The notes under the pieces: generated by a model
What the model saw: only the letters and a program-made list of their open reading frames with translations
Databases searched by the model: none
Told to the model about the DNA's origin: nothing
Shown: positions 1 to 8,351 of the stretch, piece after piece
How the letters are laid out: each line of letters begins with the position of its first letter
Numbering within the stretch: the stretch's first letter is position 1
Program-made: the position numbers and the translations under genes
Assembly: GCF_000622085.1 (NCBI RefSeq)
Contig: NZ_KK211397.1
Span: forward strand, 21,801-66,974
Origin: Butyrivibrio proteoclasticus P6B7
GTDB taxonomy: Bacteria; Bacillota; Clostridia; Lachnospirales; Lachnospiraceae
Reading direction: 5' to 3'
Length of the DNA stretch: 45,174 nt

Positions 1-7
1 GTGCTGG

Positions 8-705
8 GGGTACAAATGGCTGTTTTGGTGTTTTGTACCCTCGGAAATTCTTGGTGCGTGGGTACAGAAGCTTATTTTGGCAATCTGTACCCAAGAAATC
101 TGGGAGAGTTTTGGGTACAGAAGCCGATTATAAGCTTAGTACCCAAAGAAATACAGAAAGTTTGGGTACAGAAGCCGAAAATGAGCTAAGTACCCAAAGA
201 AATTCAGAAATTTTGGGTACAGAAGCCGAAAATGAGCTTAGTACCCAAAGAAATACAGAAAGTTTGGGTACAGAAGCCGAAAATGAGCTAAGTACCCAAA
301 GAAATACAGAAAGTTTGGGTACAGAAGCCGAAAATGGGCTTAGTACCCAAAGAAATACAGAAAGTTTGGGTACAGAAGCTGAATATGAGCTTAGTACCCA
401 AAGAAATACAGAAACTTTGGGTACAGAAGCCGAAAATGAGCTAAGTACCCAAAGAAATACAGAAAGTTTGGGTACAGAAGCCGAAAATGGGCTTAGTACC
501 CAAAGAAATACAGAAAGTTTGGGTACAGAAGCTGAATATGAGCTTAGTACCCAAAGAAATACAGAAATTTTGGGTACAGAAGCCGAAAATGAGCTAAGTA
601 CCCAAAGAAATACAGAAAGTTTGGGTACAGAAGCTGAATATGAGCTTAGTACCCAAAGAAATTCAGAAAATGTGGGTACAGAAGTGAAAATAGGGCTCTG
701 TACCC
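8..705. repeat. 51-bp tandem array of inverted GGGTAC/GTACCC motifs
   Basis: GGGTAC begins at 113, 164, 215, 266, 317, 368, 419, 470, 521, 572, 623 and 674, exactly 51 bp apart. GTACCC begins 26 bp after each of these (139, 190 ... 700). Two looser units lie upstream (8/35 and 60/87). Each unit can pair either as GGGTAC-20 nt-GTACCC or as GTACCCAAA-13 nt-TTTGGGTAC. The 20-nt interiors come in a few types (gaaaatgagctaa, gaaaatgggctta, gaatatgagctta). Units at 266-418 and 419-571 repeat the same order of three types, so a 153-bp block was duplicated. Because 51 is a multiple of 3, long reading frames stay open on both strands; they look like by-products. The array abuts the structured core at 746-932. 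Function unknown. Confidence 0.95.
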
Positions 706-745
706 AAAACTCTGCGAGTGCGAGGACGTAGAGGAAGGAGTATGG

Positions 746-932
746 CAGCTGCTCGAAGATCAGGAGCCTGAGGTGATGAAACAGCCACCCGTAGGGCTTG
801 TCCTTGAGGCTCAAAAATCAGGGCGCTACGATGAAGTGAGTGATGGCGCCACTCTACAGCTGCTCATGAGTCTATCGCCATCGGTGAAAGCGGGGCAGCG
901 CCCTGATTTATGAGGGTCAAGGATGGCGTCCG
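746..932. repeat. Structured dispersed repeat core, copy A
   Basis: This stretch matches 41486-41668 in inverted orientation along its whole length, with substitutions and small indels. It folds strongly: the arm at 801-827 pairs with 897-923 (TCCTTGAGG... with ...GGTCAAGGA, a few mismatches), and inside it GATGGCG (842-848) pairs with CGCCATC (876-882), leaving CAGCTGCTCATGAG in the loop. Where the two copies differ inside the outer stem, pairing is kept at two positions (T-A against A-T, and C-G against G-T). It lies directly next to the 51-bp array, as copy B lies next to a 74/75-bp array. It could be a non-coding RNA, a non-autonomous mobile repeat or a decayed small gene. Confidence 0.8.
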
Positions 933-1008
933 CTAAATGCGCATTCGCGCTGAAATCTTTGATGTATTCTTTCTTTTCCTCTAAATGTTCACAGTGGACT
1001 AACTTCAT
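826..1008 (-). CDS. Small repeat-borne ORF (60 aa), doubtful
   Basis: A 60-residue frame starts MKLVHCEHLEEKKEYIKDF and runs into the repeat core. Its last 34 codons align without gaps to a frame in copy B (plus strand, about 41486-41590). The two share AILDP.KSG, TDGDRLMSSC and a PS pair, and both end at the same TAG. Shared frame and stop argue for coding. Against it, the changes are mostly amino-acid changing, no ribosome binding site precedes the ATG, and the segment is constrained by a stem. Copy B has no matching N-terminus, so it would be truncated. No known domain is recognised. Confidence 0.3.
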   Translation of the reverse strand: MKLVHCEHLEEKKEYIKDFSANAHLADAILDPHKSGRCPAFTDGDRLMSSCRVAPSLTSS

Positions 1009-1021
1009 TTGCTAAAAACAC

Positions 1022-1155
1022 ATATGTAAACCACATTTTCGCCTGGTGAGCATATATGTAAACAGAAATATTAATATCCATCAAGAAAAATGGATAATAT
1101 CACCATGTTTTATTTGCAATAATTTGTGATAACATAAGAATTATCAAAAAACATG
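1022..1155. promoter_or_regulatory. AT-rich upstream region of leuA with repeats
   Basis: ATATGTAAAC occurs at 1022-1031 and 1054-1063, 32 bp apart, about three helical turns. Further on is a nested inverted repeat: CATGTTTT (1104-1111) with AAAACATG (1148-1155), enclosing TGATAA (1127-1132) with TTATCA (1141-1146). No T-tract follows, so it is not an obvious terminator. These may be protein-binding sites or structure in a long leader. I saw no T-box or other leader I could name between 1009 and 1252. Confidence 0.35.
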
Positions 1156-1252
1156 TGCAAATTTAACATCGCTCTATTAATTTCTATCAAACAAACCGAT
1201 ATATATTAATATAGCAAGATAAAAAACATCAACTTTTAACTATCTGTATCTC

Positions 1253-1293
1253 CAAAAACAGTAATAACAAGATCAAAAACAGTAATAACAAGA
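1253..1293 (+). promoter_or_regulatory. Perfect 20-bp direct repeat, candidate AraC-type operator
   Basis: CAAAAACAGTAATAACAAGA occurs at 1253-1272 and again, identically, at 1274-1293, a period of 21 bp (two helical turns). It ends 66 bp before the leuA start. AraC-family proteins with two helix-turn-helix motifs typically bind tandem half-sites about two turns apart, and the downstream protein carries such a domain. A weaker relative (aagataaaaaacatcaac) lies near 1216-1233. A possible -10 such as CATAAC follows near 1306-1311, so the sites could sit where an activator contacts polymerase. Binding by the fusion protein is inferred. Confidence 0.55.
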
Positions 1294-1359
1294 ATATCTG
1301 TGATTCATAACAATGACAGATACAAAGAATACAAAATATCAGCATCGGAGGGGAAGATT

Positions 1360-3351
1360 ATGAAGAACGTCGAGAAGTACCAGCGCCAGTATTTTATGCC
1401 ACCTAAGTCAACCTATGACTGGGTTAAAAAAGACTATGTGGATCATCCACCAATTTGGTGCAGTGTTGATCTTAGAGATGGAAACCAGGCACTTATTGAG
1501 CCTATGAGCCTTGATGAGAAGCTTGAGTTCTTTACAATGCTTGTGGACCTTGGCTTTAAGGAAATTGAGATTGGATTCCCAGCTGCGTCAGAGACAGAGT
1601 TTGAGTTTGCAAGAACTCTTATCGAGAGAAACATGATTCCTGATGACGTAACAGTTCAGGTTCTTACTCAGGCAAGAGAGCACATCATCAAGAGAACCTT
1701 CGAGGCAGTAAAGGGTGCGCCAAAGGCCATCATCCATCTTTACAACTCAACTTCTGTTGCCCAGAGAGAGCAGGTTTTCAAAAAGAGCAAGGAAGAAGTT
1801 AAGAAGATCGCTGTAGACGGAGCAAAGCTTCTTGATAAGCTTGCTAAAGAGACAAAAGGTAATTTCTCCTTTGAGTATTCACCGGAGAGCTTCCCTGGAA
1901 CTGAGGTGGACTACGCAGTAGAAGTCTGCAACGCAGTTCTGGATGTTTGGAAGCCAACAGTTAAGAATAAAGTTGTTATCAACATCCCTACAACTGTAGA
2001 GATCGCAATGCCTCACGTATTCGCAACTCAGGTTGAGTATATCAGTAAGAACCTTAAGTACAGAGAGGCTGTAACTCTTTCCCTTCATCCACACAATGAC
2101 AGAGGAACCGGAATAAGCGATGCAGAGCTTGGTTGCCTTGCAGGAGCTGACAGAATCGAGGGTACCTTGTTTGGTAACGGAGAAAGAACAGGAAACGTAG
2201 ATATCGTTACTCTTGCTCTTAACATGTACTCCCACGGCGTGGATCCAGGACTTGATTTCAGTAAGATCACAGCCATCGGCGAGACCTATGAGAGACTTAC
2301 AAGAATGCACATCTACGAGAGACAGCCATATGCTGGCCAGCTTGTGTTTACAGCATTTTCTGGATCTCACCAGGATGCTATCTCCAAGGGCTTTGCATGG
2401 CATGAGCAGAAGAAGGACAAGGGAATATGGTCTGTTCCATATCTTCCTATCGATCCAAAGGACCTTGGCAGAGAGTACGACGGAGACGTTATCAGAATCA
2501 ACAGCCAGTCTGGTAAGGGCGGCGTAAGCTACATCCTTAAGACCAACTATGGCATGATGGTTCCTAAGGAAATGCAGGCAGATATCAGCTACACCATCAA
2601 GGATATCTCTGACAGAGAGCACGCTGAACTTTCACCAGCCAGAATATATCAGATATTTGAAGATAAGTACGTTCACAATGACAACGTATTCAAGATTACA
2701 GATGTTCATTTCAAGCAGGTTGACGGTATCCTTGCAGAGGTTAACATCATGCATGCTGATAAAGAGCATATGATAGAGGCCAATGGTAACGGCCGTCTTG
2801 ATGCTGTAAGTAACGCTATCAAGCAGTACTTCAATGTAAGCTATGAGCTTTCAACTTATGAAGAGCATGCTCTTTCAAGAGGATCATCTTCAAAGGCCTG
2901 CTCCTATGTGGGAATTACCTGCGATGGAAAGAAGTACTGGGGCGTAGGAATTGACGAAGATATCATCAAGTCCTCCATCAATGCCCTTGTTATTGCAGTT
3001 AACCAGATCGAGGCAGTAAGAGACGTCAAGAACACTAAGGATGAGAGAATCACTTCTATCATCAATTACATTCAGGAGAATTACTTAAGCGTTACTCTTG
3101 ATGATCTTTCAAACCAGTTCTACCTTTCAAAGCCATATCTTTCTAAGTACATCAAAGAAAAATCTGGCATGACCTTTGGTGAGAACGTTAAGAGAATCAG
3201 ACTTAATAAGGCCAGCACACTTTTAAGAAACGGCAACATGAAGGTTGAGAAGGTGGCTGAGGCCGCTGGATATCAGAATGTTGAGCATTTCAACAGACTC
3301 TTTAAAAAGAAATATGGTATGACACCTGTTCAGTACAGAAGTAGTAGATGA
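1360..3351 (+). CDS. leuA: 2-isopropylmalate synthase fused to an AraC-type DNA-binding domain
   Basis: Condenses acetyl-CoA with 2-ketoisovalerate, the first committed step of leucine synthesis. The 663-aa protein starts at the ATG behind GGAGGGGAAG; a GTG at 1300 has no such site. Residues 1 to about 400 are the TIM-barrel of the yeast/actinobacterial LeuA type: DLRDGNQ (37-43, catalytic R39 and metal-binding D40), LHPHND (H243 and H245 bind metal) and GNGERTGN (272-279). Residues about 430-555 are the leucine-binding regulatory domain. From residue 558 to the end is a complete AraC/XylS module with two helix-turn-helices, ending in FKKKYGMTPVQYR. Family members normally stop near 560 aa. 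The fusion is in frame with no seam, so this could be an enzyme that also acts as a leucine-sensing regulator. The gene stands alone, next to a direct repeat that could be its operator. Confidence 0.95.
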   Translation: MKNVEKYQRQYFMPPKSTYDWVKKDYVDHPPIWCSVDLRDGNQALIEPMSLDEKLEFFTMLVDLGFKEIEIGFPAASETEFEFARTLIERNMIPDDVTVQVLTQAREHIIKRTFEAVKGAPKAIIHLYNSTSVAQREQVFKKSKEEVKKIAVDGAKLLDKLAKETKGNFSFEYSPESFPGTEVDYAVEVCNAVLDVWKPTVKNKVVINIPTTVEIAMPHVFATQVEYISKNLKYREAVTLSLHPHNDRGTGISDAELGCLAGADRIEGTLFGNGERTGNVDIVTLALNMYSHGVDPGLDFSKITAIGETYERLTRMHIYERQPYAGQLVFTAFSGSHQDAISKGFAWHEQKKDKGIWSVPYLPIDPKDLGREYDGDVIRINSQSGKGGVSYILKTNYGMMVPKEMQADISYTIKDISDREHAELSPARIYQIFEDKYVHNDNVFKITDVHFKQVDGILAEVNIMHADKEHMIEANGNGRLDAVSNAIKQYFNVSYELSTYEEHALSRGSSSKACSYVGITCDGKKYWGVGIDEDIIKSSINALVIAVNQIEAVRDVKNTKDERITSIINYIQENYLSVTLDDLSNQFYLSKPYLSKYIKEKSGMTFGENVKRIRLNKASTLLRNGNMKVEKVAEAAGYQNVEHFNRLFKKKYGMTPVQYRSSR

Positions 3352-3420
3352 TTCTGATATATCAGACATGAATCACAGCCAAAAACAGGCTGGTTTGTAA
3401 CCATATCAACGAACCCAGTA

Positions 3421-3458
3421 AATAAGCTGCATGTTATAGATTTCACATGCAGCTTATT
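3421..3458 (+). terminator. Strong hairpin after leuA
   Basis: AATAAGCTGCATGT (3421-3434) pairs perfectly with ACATGCAGCTTATT (3445-3458) around a 10-nt loop. What follows is AT-rich but lacks a clean T-run, so it is either a terminator that uses the A/T ends of its own stem or an mRNA 3'-end stabiliser. The rest of 3352-3574 is AT-rich, with no other feature except the GGAGG site for the next gene. Confidence 0.6.
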
Positions 3459-3574
3459 AATATGTTATAATAACTTGCTAATGTATTATTTGATATGGTA
3501 TTATTTTTGTCCTTTGGTATCAGTATCAATTTATTAAATAGAGAGATGGCAGCATTTCTCTATATGGAGGTTTT

Positions 3575-4978
3575 ATGTCAAGAGAAGTAGATGTAATTAT
3601 TATTGGTGCAGGCCCTGGTGGTATTTTTTGTGCCTATGAGTTAATGGAGAAAAGACCTGATCTTAAGGTTCTCATGATAGAAAAGGGACGCTCTATTGAA
3701 AAGAGAAATTGTCCTAAGAGAGTAACTAAGACTTGCGCAGGTTGTAAGCCTTGTTCCATCACAACTGGATTTGCAGGAGCTGGAGCTTTTTCTGATGGAA
3801 AGCTTTCTCTTTCACCTGATGTAGGTGGAACACTTCCAGATATTCTTGGTTATGATGAGGCTACTAAGCTTATTCACGAGTCTGACGAGATCTACCTTAA
3901 GTTCGGCGCTGATACAAGCGTATACGGTGTTGATAAAGAGGCTGAGATCCGTGAGATCCGTAGAAAGGCCATCAACGCTAACCTTAAGCTTGTTGAGTGC
4001 CCAATCAGACACCTTGGAACAGAGGAAGGCTACAAGATTTATGCTAAGCTTCAGCAGCACATTCTTGATGCTGGTGTAGAGATCGAGTTCAACACAATGG
4101 TTACAGAGATCATAGTTGAAGATGGCGTATGTAAGGGTGTTGTAACAGACAAGGGCGAGACCTATTATGCTAAGGAAGTCGTAAGTGCAGTTGGTCGTGA
4201 AGGAGCTGACTGGTTCAAGGATAAGTGCGAAGAGATCGGCATTGAGACTAAGCCTGGTACAGTTGACGTTGGTGTTCGTGTAGAGGTAAGAGACGAGGTT
4301 ATGCAGTTCCTTAATGAGAACCTCTATGAGGCTAAGCTCATCTACCACACACCTACCTTCGATGATAAGGTTCGTACCTTCTGTACTAACCCATCAGGCG
4401 AGGTTGCAACTGAGTATTACGAGGGCGGTCTTGCAGTAGTTAACGGACATGCTTATAAGGGAAAAGAGCTTAAGACTAACAATACAAACTTTGCTCTCCT
4501 TGTATCAAAGAACTTTACTAAGCCTTTCAAGACACCTATCGAATATGGTAAAAAAATTGCAGAGCTTTCCAACATGCTCTGTGGCGGTAAGATTCTTGTT
4601 CAGACCTACGGTGATTTCAGACGTGGAAGAAGAACAACAGAAGAGAGACTTTGCAGAAACAACCTTATCCCAACACTTAAGGATGCGGTTCCTGGAGATC
4701 TTTCACTGGTATTCCCACACAGAATCATGGTAGACCTTGATGAGATGATTCAGGCCCTTGATAAGGTTACACCTGGTATTGCTTCAGATGAGACACTTCT
4801 TTACGGTGTTGAAGTTAAATTCTATTCTAATAAAGTTATTGTTAATAAAGATTTTGAAACCAGCATTAAGGGACTTCGTGCAATCGGAGACGGAGCTGGT
4901 GTGACTAGAGGATTGCAGCAGGCATCAGCAAATGGTATAAGTGTTGCCCGCAGCATTATGAAAACACTTGAGGCTTAA
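3575..4978 (+). CDS. FAD-dependent dehydrogenase (COG2509-type)
   Basis: A 467-aa cytosolic flavoprotein. The dinucleotide-binding motif IIIGAGPGGIFCAYE starts at residue 8, and an acidic end to the second beta strand (MIEKGR) follows, as in two-dinucleotide-binding-domain oxidoreductases. A cysteine-rich segment KTCAGCKPCS leads into GFAGAGAFSDGK, typical of the uncharacterised COG2509 family. The C-terminal GLRAIGDGAGVTRGLQQA is the second FAD contact. The substrate is not known for the family. The start follows TATGGAGG by four bases. It runs toward the parvulin-like lipoprotein with almost no gap, but a terminator-like hairpin at 5022-5049 may separate them. Confidence 0.85.
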   Translation: MSREVDVIIIGAGPGGIFCAYELMEKRPDLKVLMIEKGRSIEKRNCPKRVTKTCAGCKPCSITTGFAGAGAFSDGKLSLSPDVGGTLPDILGYDEATKLIHESDEIYLKFGADTSVYGVDKEAEIREIRRKAINANLKLVECPIRHLGTEEGYKIYAKLQQHILDAGVEIEFNTMVTEIIVEDGVCKGVVTDKGETYYAKEVVSAVGREGADWFKDKCEEIGIETKPGTVDVGVRVEVRDEVMQFLNENLYEAKLIYHTPTFDDKVRTFCTNPSGEVATEYYEGGLAVVNGHAYKGKELKTNNTNFALLVSKNFTKPFKTPIEYGKKIAELSNMLCGGKILVQTYGDFRRGRRTTEERLCRNNLIPTLKDAVPGDLSLVFPHRIMVDLDEMIQALDKVTPGIASDETLLYGVEVKFYSNKVIVNKDFETSIKGLRAIGDGAGVTRGLQQASANGISVARSIMKTLEA

Positions 4979-4985
4979 ATTTATT

Positions 4986-6074
4986 ATGAATCTTTATAAG
5001 AGAACAAATAATAAAATAGATAAACGCGCTTGTTCACTCATGCGCGTTTTCTCTATATTACTGGTAATTATATGTCTGTCCAGCTGTGGCTTTGACTCTG
5101 AGAATAAGCCTAAGGTGGTATTCACCACAGGCTTTTCTGATAGTGAGGTGTTCAGGATCGAGGACTCTGTCTGCAGTATTCAGGAGATGATGGTATATCT
5201 TGTTAATACCCAGAATGGTTACGAGGATACCTTTGGAACTGATATCTGGAGTAAGGAGACTGATAATGGCACTGTTGAGGATAAGCTCAAGGAATCTGTC
5301 CTTGCCAAGGTGGCCCAGATAAAGGCAATGAATCTTTTGGCAAAAGAGATGGAGATAGAGTTGGCTCCTGAAGAAATCGAGAAGGCAGAAAATGCAGCAA
5401 CAGCCTACTATGACACACTATCAGAGGCTGATATTACAGCAATGAAGCAGGTTACAAAAGATCAAATTGCGCAAATATACACAGAATATGCCTTGGCAGA
5501 TAAACTATATGATTATATAATCAAAGACATTAACCCTGAGATTAGTGACGATGAGGCCAGAACCATCACCGTTGAGCAGATCCTTATAAAGAACTATTCC
5601 CTTGATGCCAATGGAGAAAAGGTTCTTTACTCAGATATTGAGAGGGCTGAGGCCAGACATAAGGCTAATAATGTCATAGCTCTTTTAGAAGAGGGCAGCA
5701 GCTTTGAGGAACTCATGGCTGAGTATAACGAGGCGGATGAGGGCACAATCTCTTTTGGTAAAGGGGATATGGAAGAGATCTACGAGACCACTGCCTTTAA
5801 TCTTGGTAACGAAGAAATAAGTAATATAGTGGAAACTTCGGAAGGATATTGTATAATAAAATGCATCAGTACCTTTAACCGAGAGGAAACTGAGGCTAAC
5901 AAGGAGAAAATCGTTACCCAGAGAAAGCGTCAGGTCTTCGGTGAGAAGTACGATGCCTACGTAGCTACCCTTACCAAGGAGCTTAATGTAGATCTTTGGA
6001 ACTCCATTACAGTGACACCGGATGAGGCTGTCACAACTTCAAATTTGTGGGATGTGTATGAGGAGTTCTTTTAA
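4986..6074 (+). CDS. Parvulin-like (PpiC/PrsA) foldase lipoprotein
   Basis: A probable extracellular peptidyl-prolyl isomerase that helps exported proteins fold. The signal peptide core FSILLVIICL runs into the lipobox LSSC, so the protein is lipid-anchored. Residues about 190-300 (TITVEQILIKN ... ASFEELMAEYNE-like ... GKGDM ... VETSEGYCIIKCI) have the shape of a PpiC-type rotamase domain, with a helical N-terminal region as in PrsA/SurA. The start is uncertain: ATG 4986 gives 362 aa with a long N-region, while ATG 5040 gives a minimal signal peptide but sits inside a hairpin arm and has no clear ribosome binding site. It is followed after 27 bases by the M13 peptidase lipoprotein and may share its transcript. 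Confidence 0.8.
   Translation: MNLYKRTNNKIDKRACSLMRVFSILLVIICLSSCGFDSENKPKVVFTTGFSDSEVFRIEDSVCSIQEMMVYLVNTQNGYEDTFGTDIWSKETDNGTVEDKLKESVLAKVAQIKAMNLLAKEMEIELAPEEIEKAENAATAYYDTLSEADITAMKQVTKDQIAQIYTEYALADKLYDYIIKDINPEISDDEARTITVEQILIKNYSLDANGEKVLYSDIERAEARHKANNVIALLEEGSSFEELMAEYNEADEGTISFGKGDMEEIYETTAFNLGNEEISNIVETSEGYCIIKCISTFNREETEANKEKIVTQRKRQVFGEKYDAYVATLTKELNVDLWNSITVTPDEAVTTSNLWDVYEEFF
5022..5050 (+). terminator. Hairpin inside the 5' end of the foldase gene
   Basis: AAACGCGC (5022-5029) pairs with GCGCGTTT (5042-5049), with a 12-nt loop, and is followed by TTTTCTCTAT. It looks like an intrinsic terminator for the upstream flavoprotein gene, yet it lies inside the next reading frame just before the signal-peptide core, and its right arm contains the alternative ATG (5040). 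It may attenuate or gate translation of the foldase gene. Confidence 0.5.
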
Positions 6075-6101
6075 GATAAATGTTTTAAAAGGAGAAAAAT
6101 T

Positions 6102-8231
6102 ATGAAGAAAAAAGTTATTGCGTTGGCACTGGCTCTATCTATGGTAGTTGCTGGATGCACACCGGCAAAGCCAGGTGACAACAATGGCGGAAGCGATGCT
6201 TCTACAGAGGCTTCTACTAGTGCAGATGCTAGCAGCGATGCCAGCAGCCAGGATTCAGCAGACGACCAGCAGGCCGCAACAGATGCTACTGGTGGAATGC
6301 CATGGATTGATTCAGATATTCAGGAGAATATCCTTAGTGTTACTAATCCATCCTACAAGGATGACTTCAATGTAGCTGTTAACCAGGAGTGGGCTAAGAC
6401 TGCTTCTATTCCTGACGGATACTCAAGCTATGGAGAGTTTTCTGCAGTAAGCGATATCATCAAAGAGAAAGGTATCGCAGCTCTTGAGGATGATTCTATC
6501 GAGGGACATGATGCAGAGCTTGCAAGAGCTTACTACAATGCTTACAAGGACTGGGATCAGAGAAATGAACTTGGTCTTACACCACTTAAGGAAATCCTTG
6601 ATGATATCAGCACAATCTCAACCCTGGATGACCTTTCAGCTTTCTTCTGCGATCCAGAGAGAAGCTTTTATGTAACTACTCTTGTAGGTGTTGGCAACGA
6701 TACAGACCTTGTTGAGTCAGATAAGTATGTTACTTACGTTACAAATCCAAGCTTTTTGCTGGGTGATGCAGCTGAGTACTCAGAGATGACTGATACAGGT
6801 GAGGCTTTGAAGGCTGGTTATTTAGATCTTTTTACAAAGCTTATGACCCGTATGGGATATACAGAGGATGAAGCAAGCGCTATGTACGACAGCAGCTTTG
6901 AGTTCGAGACACAGCTTGCAGAGTCTTCACTTACTAACGAAGAGGGTAACTCACCTGATATTTACGACAAGATCCTTAACTACTACGCTCCAGACGAGCT
7001 TGCAGATCTTGCACCTAACTTCCCAATTGTAGATGTTATTGCATCTGTTGGATATGACAAAGCTAATAAGTACCTTGTAATGGAGCCAGATGCTATCAAG
7101 AAGATCTCAGATCTTTATACAGAGGAGAATGTGGCTCAGATCAAGGATTACCTGTTTGTTATGACAACTCTTTCAATGGCAGGAATGCTTGATGAAGAGA
7201 GCTTTAATGACTACCTTGAGATGGAGAACTCAGTATACGGTTCAAGTGGAAGACTTTCAGATGAAGAGTACGCTTACAGCTCAGCTAAGAGCAACCTTTG
7301 CGAGCCTGTGGAAAAGCTCTACATGGCTAAGTACGATGCTACTGAAGTTAAGGCTGACGTAACTGGAATCTGTGAGGATGTTGTTGATGTTTACAGAGAA
7401 ATGCTTGCTGCTGAGGACTGGCTTTCAGACGAGACCAAAGAGTACGCTATTGCTAAGCTTGATAACATCAAGATCAATGTTGTTTCTCCTGATAAGTGGC
7501 TTGATTACAGCAGCCTTGATTTCACAGGCATGTCTTATTATGAGATGAAAAGAGCTTTAGCTGACTTCGAGTTGAAGCTTGATGTAAGCCACACTAATGG
7601 TGTTGTGGATAAAGAGATCTGGGATTTCTCAACTCTTGATACAAACGCTTACTACAGCCCAGTTGATAACTCAATCAATATTCTTCTTGGTATTCTTGAT
7701 GGCAACTTCTACAGCCCAGATATGACCAAAGAAGAGATGTACGGTGGAATCGGTGTTGTTATCGGACACGAGATCAGCCACGCATTTGATACAAGTGGAG
7801 CTCAGTTCGATAAGGACGGTAACTATGCTAACTGGTGGACAGACGAAGATTACGCTGCTTTCCAGGATAGAGCACAGAAGCTTATTGATTACTACAATGG
7901 AATCACAGTATATGGTGATGTTAAGGTGAACGGTGCCAACATCCAGACTGAGGCTATTGCTGATATGGCTGGTATGAAGGCTATGCTTACACTGGCAGCC
8001 AAGGAAGAGAACTTCGACTACGAGGTATTCTTCAAGAGCTTTGCACAGGACTGGAGAGGTATCTGCTACTTCGAGATCGAGAGCTACTACCTCCAGCAGG
8101 ATACACACCCTCTTGATTACCTTAGAACCAACGTAACATGTCAGCAGTTCGAGGAATTCTACACAGCCTTCGACGTCAAGGAAGGCGACGGAATGTACCT
8201 TGCACCAGAAGACCGCGTAGCTGTATGGTAA
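6102..8231 (+). CDS. M13 (neprilysin/PepO-like) metallopeptidase lipoprotein
   Basis: A zinc endopeptidase of the M13 family, anchored outside the membrane. A signal peptide ends in the lipobox VAGC, followed by a Ser/Ala/Asp-rich linker (residues about 25-70). The catalytic motif HEISH is at 556-560, and TEAIADMAG supplies the third zinc ligand E617 and the conserved Asp621. The C-terminus ends DRVAVW, with the terminal Trp typical of the family. Its 709 aa is the usual size. The start follows AAAAGGAG. A terminator directly follows. Such enzymes usually cut short peptides, but the substrate here cannot be read from sequence. Confidence 0.93.
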   Translation: MKKKVIALALALSMVVAGCTPAKPGDNNGGSDASTEASTSADASSDASSQDSADDQQAATDATGGMPWIDSDIQENILSVTNPSYKDDFNVAVNQEWAKTASIPDGYSSYGEFSAVSDIIKEKGIAALEDDSIEGHDAELARAYYNAYKDWDQRNELGLTPLKEILDDISTISTLDDLSAFFCDPERSFYVTTLVGVGNDTDLVESDKYVTYVTNPSFLLGDAAEYSEMTDTGEALKAGYLDLFTKLMTRMGYTEDEASAMYDSSFEFETQLAESSLTNEEGNSPDIYDKILNYYAPDELADLAPNFPIVDVIASVGYDKANKYLVMEPDAIKKISDLYTEENVAQIKDYLFVMTTLSMAGMLDEESFNDYLEMENSVYGSSGRLSDEEYAYSSAKSNLCEPVEKLYMAKYDATEVKADVTGICEDVVDVYREMLAAEDWLSDETKEYAIAKLDNIKINVVSPDKWLDYSSLDFTGMSYYEMKRALADFELKLDVSHTNGVVDKEIWDFSTLDTNAYYSPVDNSINILLGILDGNFYSPDMTKEEMYGGIGVVIGHEISHAFDTSGAQFDKDGNYANWWTDEDYAAFQDRAQKLIDYYNGITVYGDVKVNGANIQTEAIADMAGMKAMLTLAAKEENFDYEVFFKSFAQDWRGICYFEIESYYLQQDTHPLDYLRTNVTCQQFEEFYTAFDVKEGDGMYLAPEDRVAVW

Positions 8232-8245
8232 TGTGATATTTGAGA

Positions 8246-8271
8246 GGTGGACAGTAATGTCCACCTTTTTT
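8246..8271 (+). terminator. Terminator after the M13 peptidase gene
   Basis: GGTGGACA (8246-8253), loop GTAA, TGTCCACC (8258-8265), then a T-run. The rest of the gap to 8351 holds AT-rich sequence and the GAGGG site of the next gene. Confidence 0.93.
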
Positions 8272-8351
8272 GTTGCGCAGATTTTTTTTTTGCATTAATA
8301 TAGAAGTGGTTTACTAAAAAGCGTTAATTTCTTTATGAGGGCGAAATAATA

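Noticed and set aside
8..705. CRISPR array
   Set aside because: The stretches between boxes are near-identical instead of unique, the conserved boxes are only 6-9 bp, and no cas gene is present.
33..731. 232-aa plus-strand and 228-aa minus-strand reading frames over the 51-bp array
   Set aside because: The unit length is a multiple of three, so frames stay open on both strands automatically. There is no ribosome binding site and only low-complexity repeats, so these are not called as genes.
1879..2622. 247-aa minus-strand frame inside leuA
   Set aside because: It lies wholly within a well-supported gene on the other strand and has no recognisable domain or start site.
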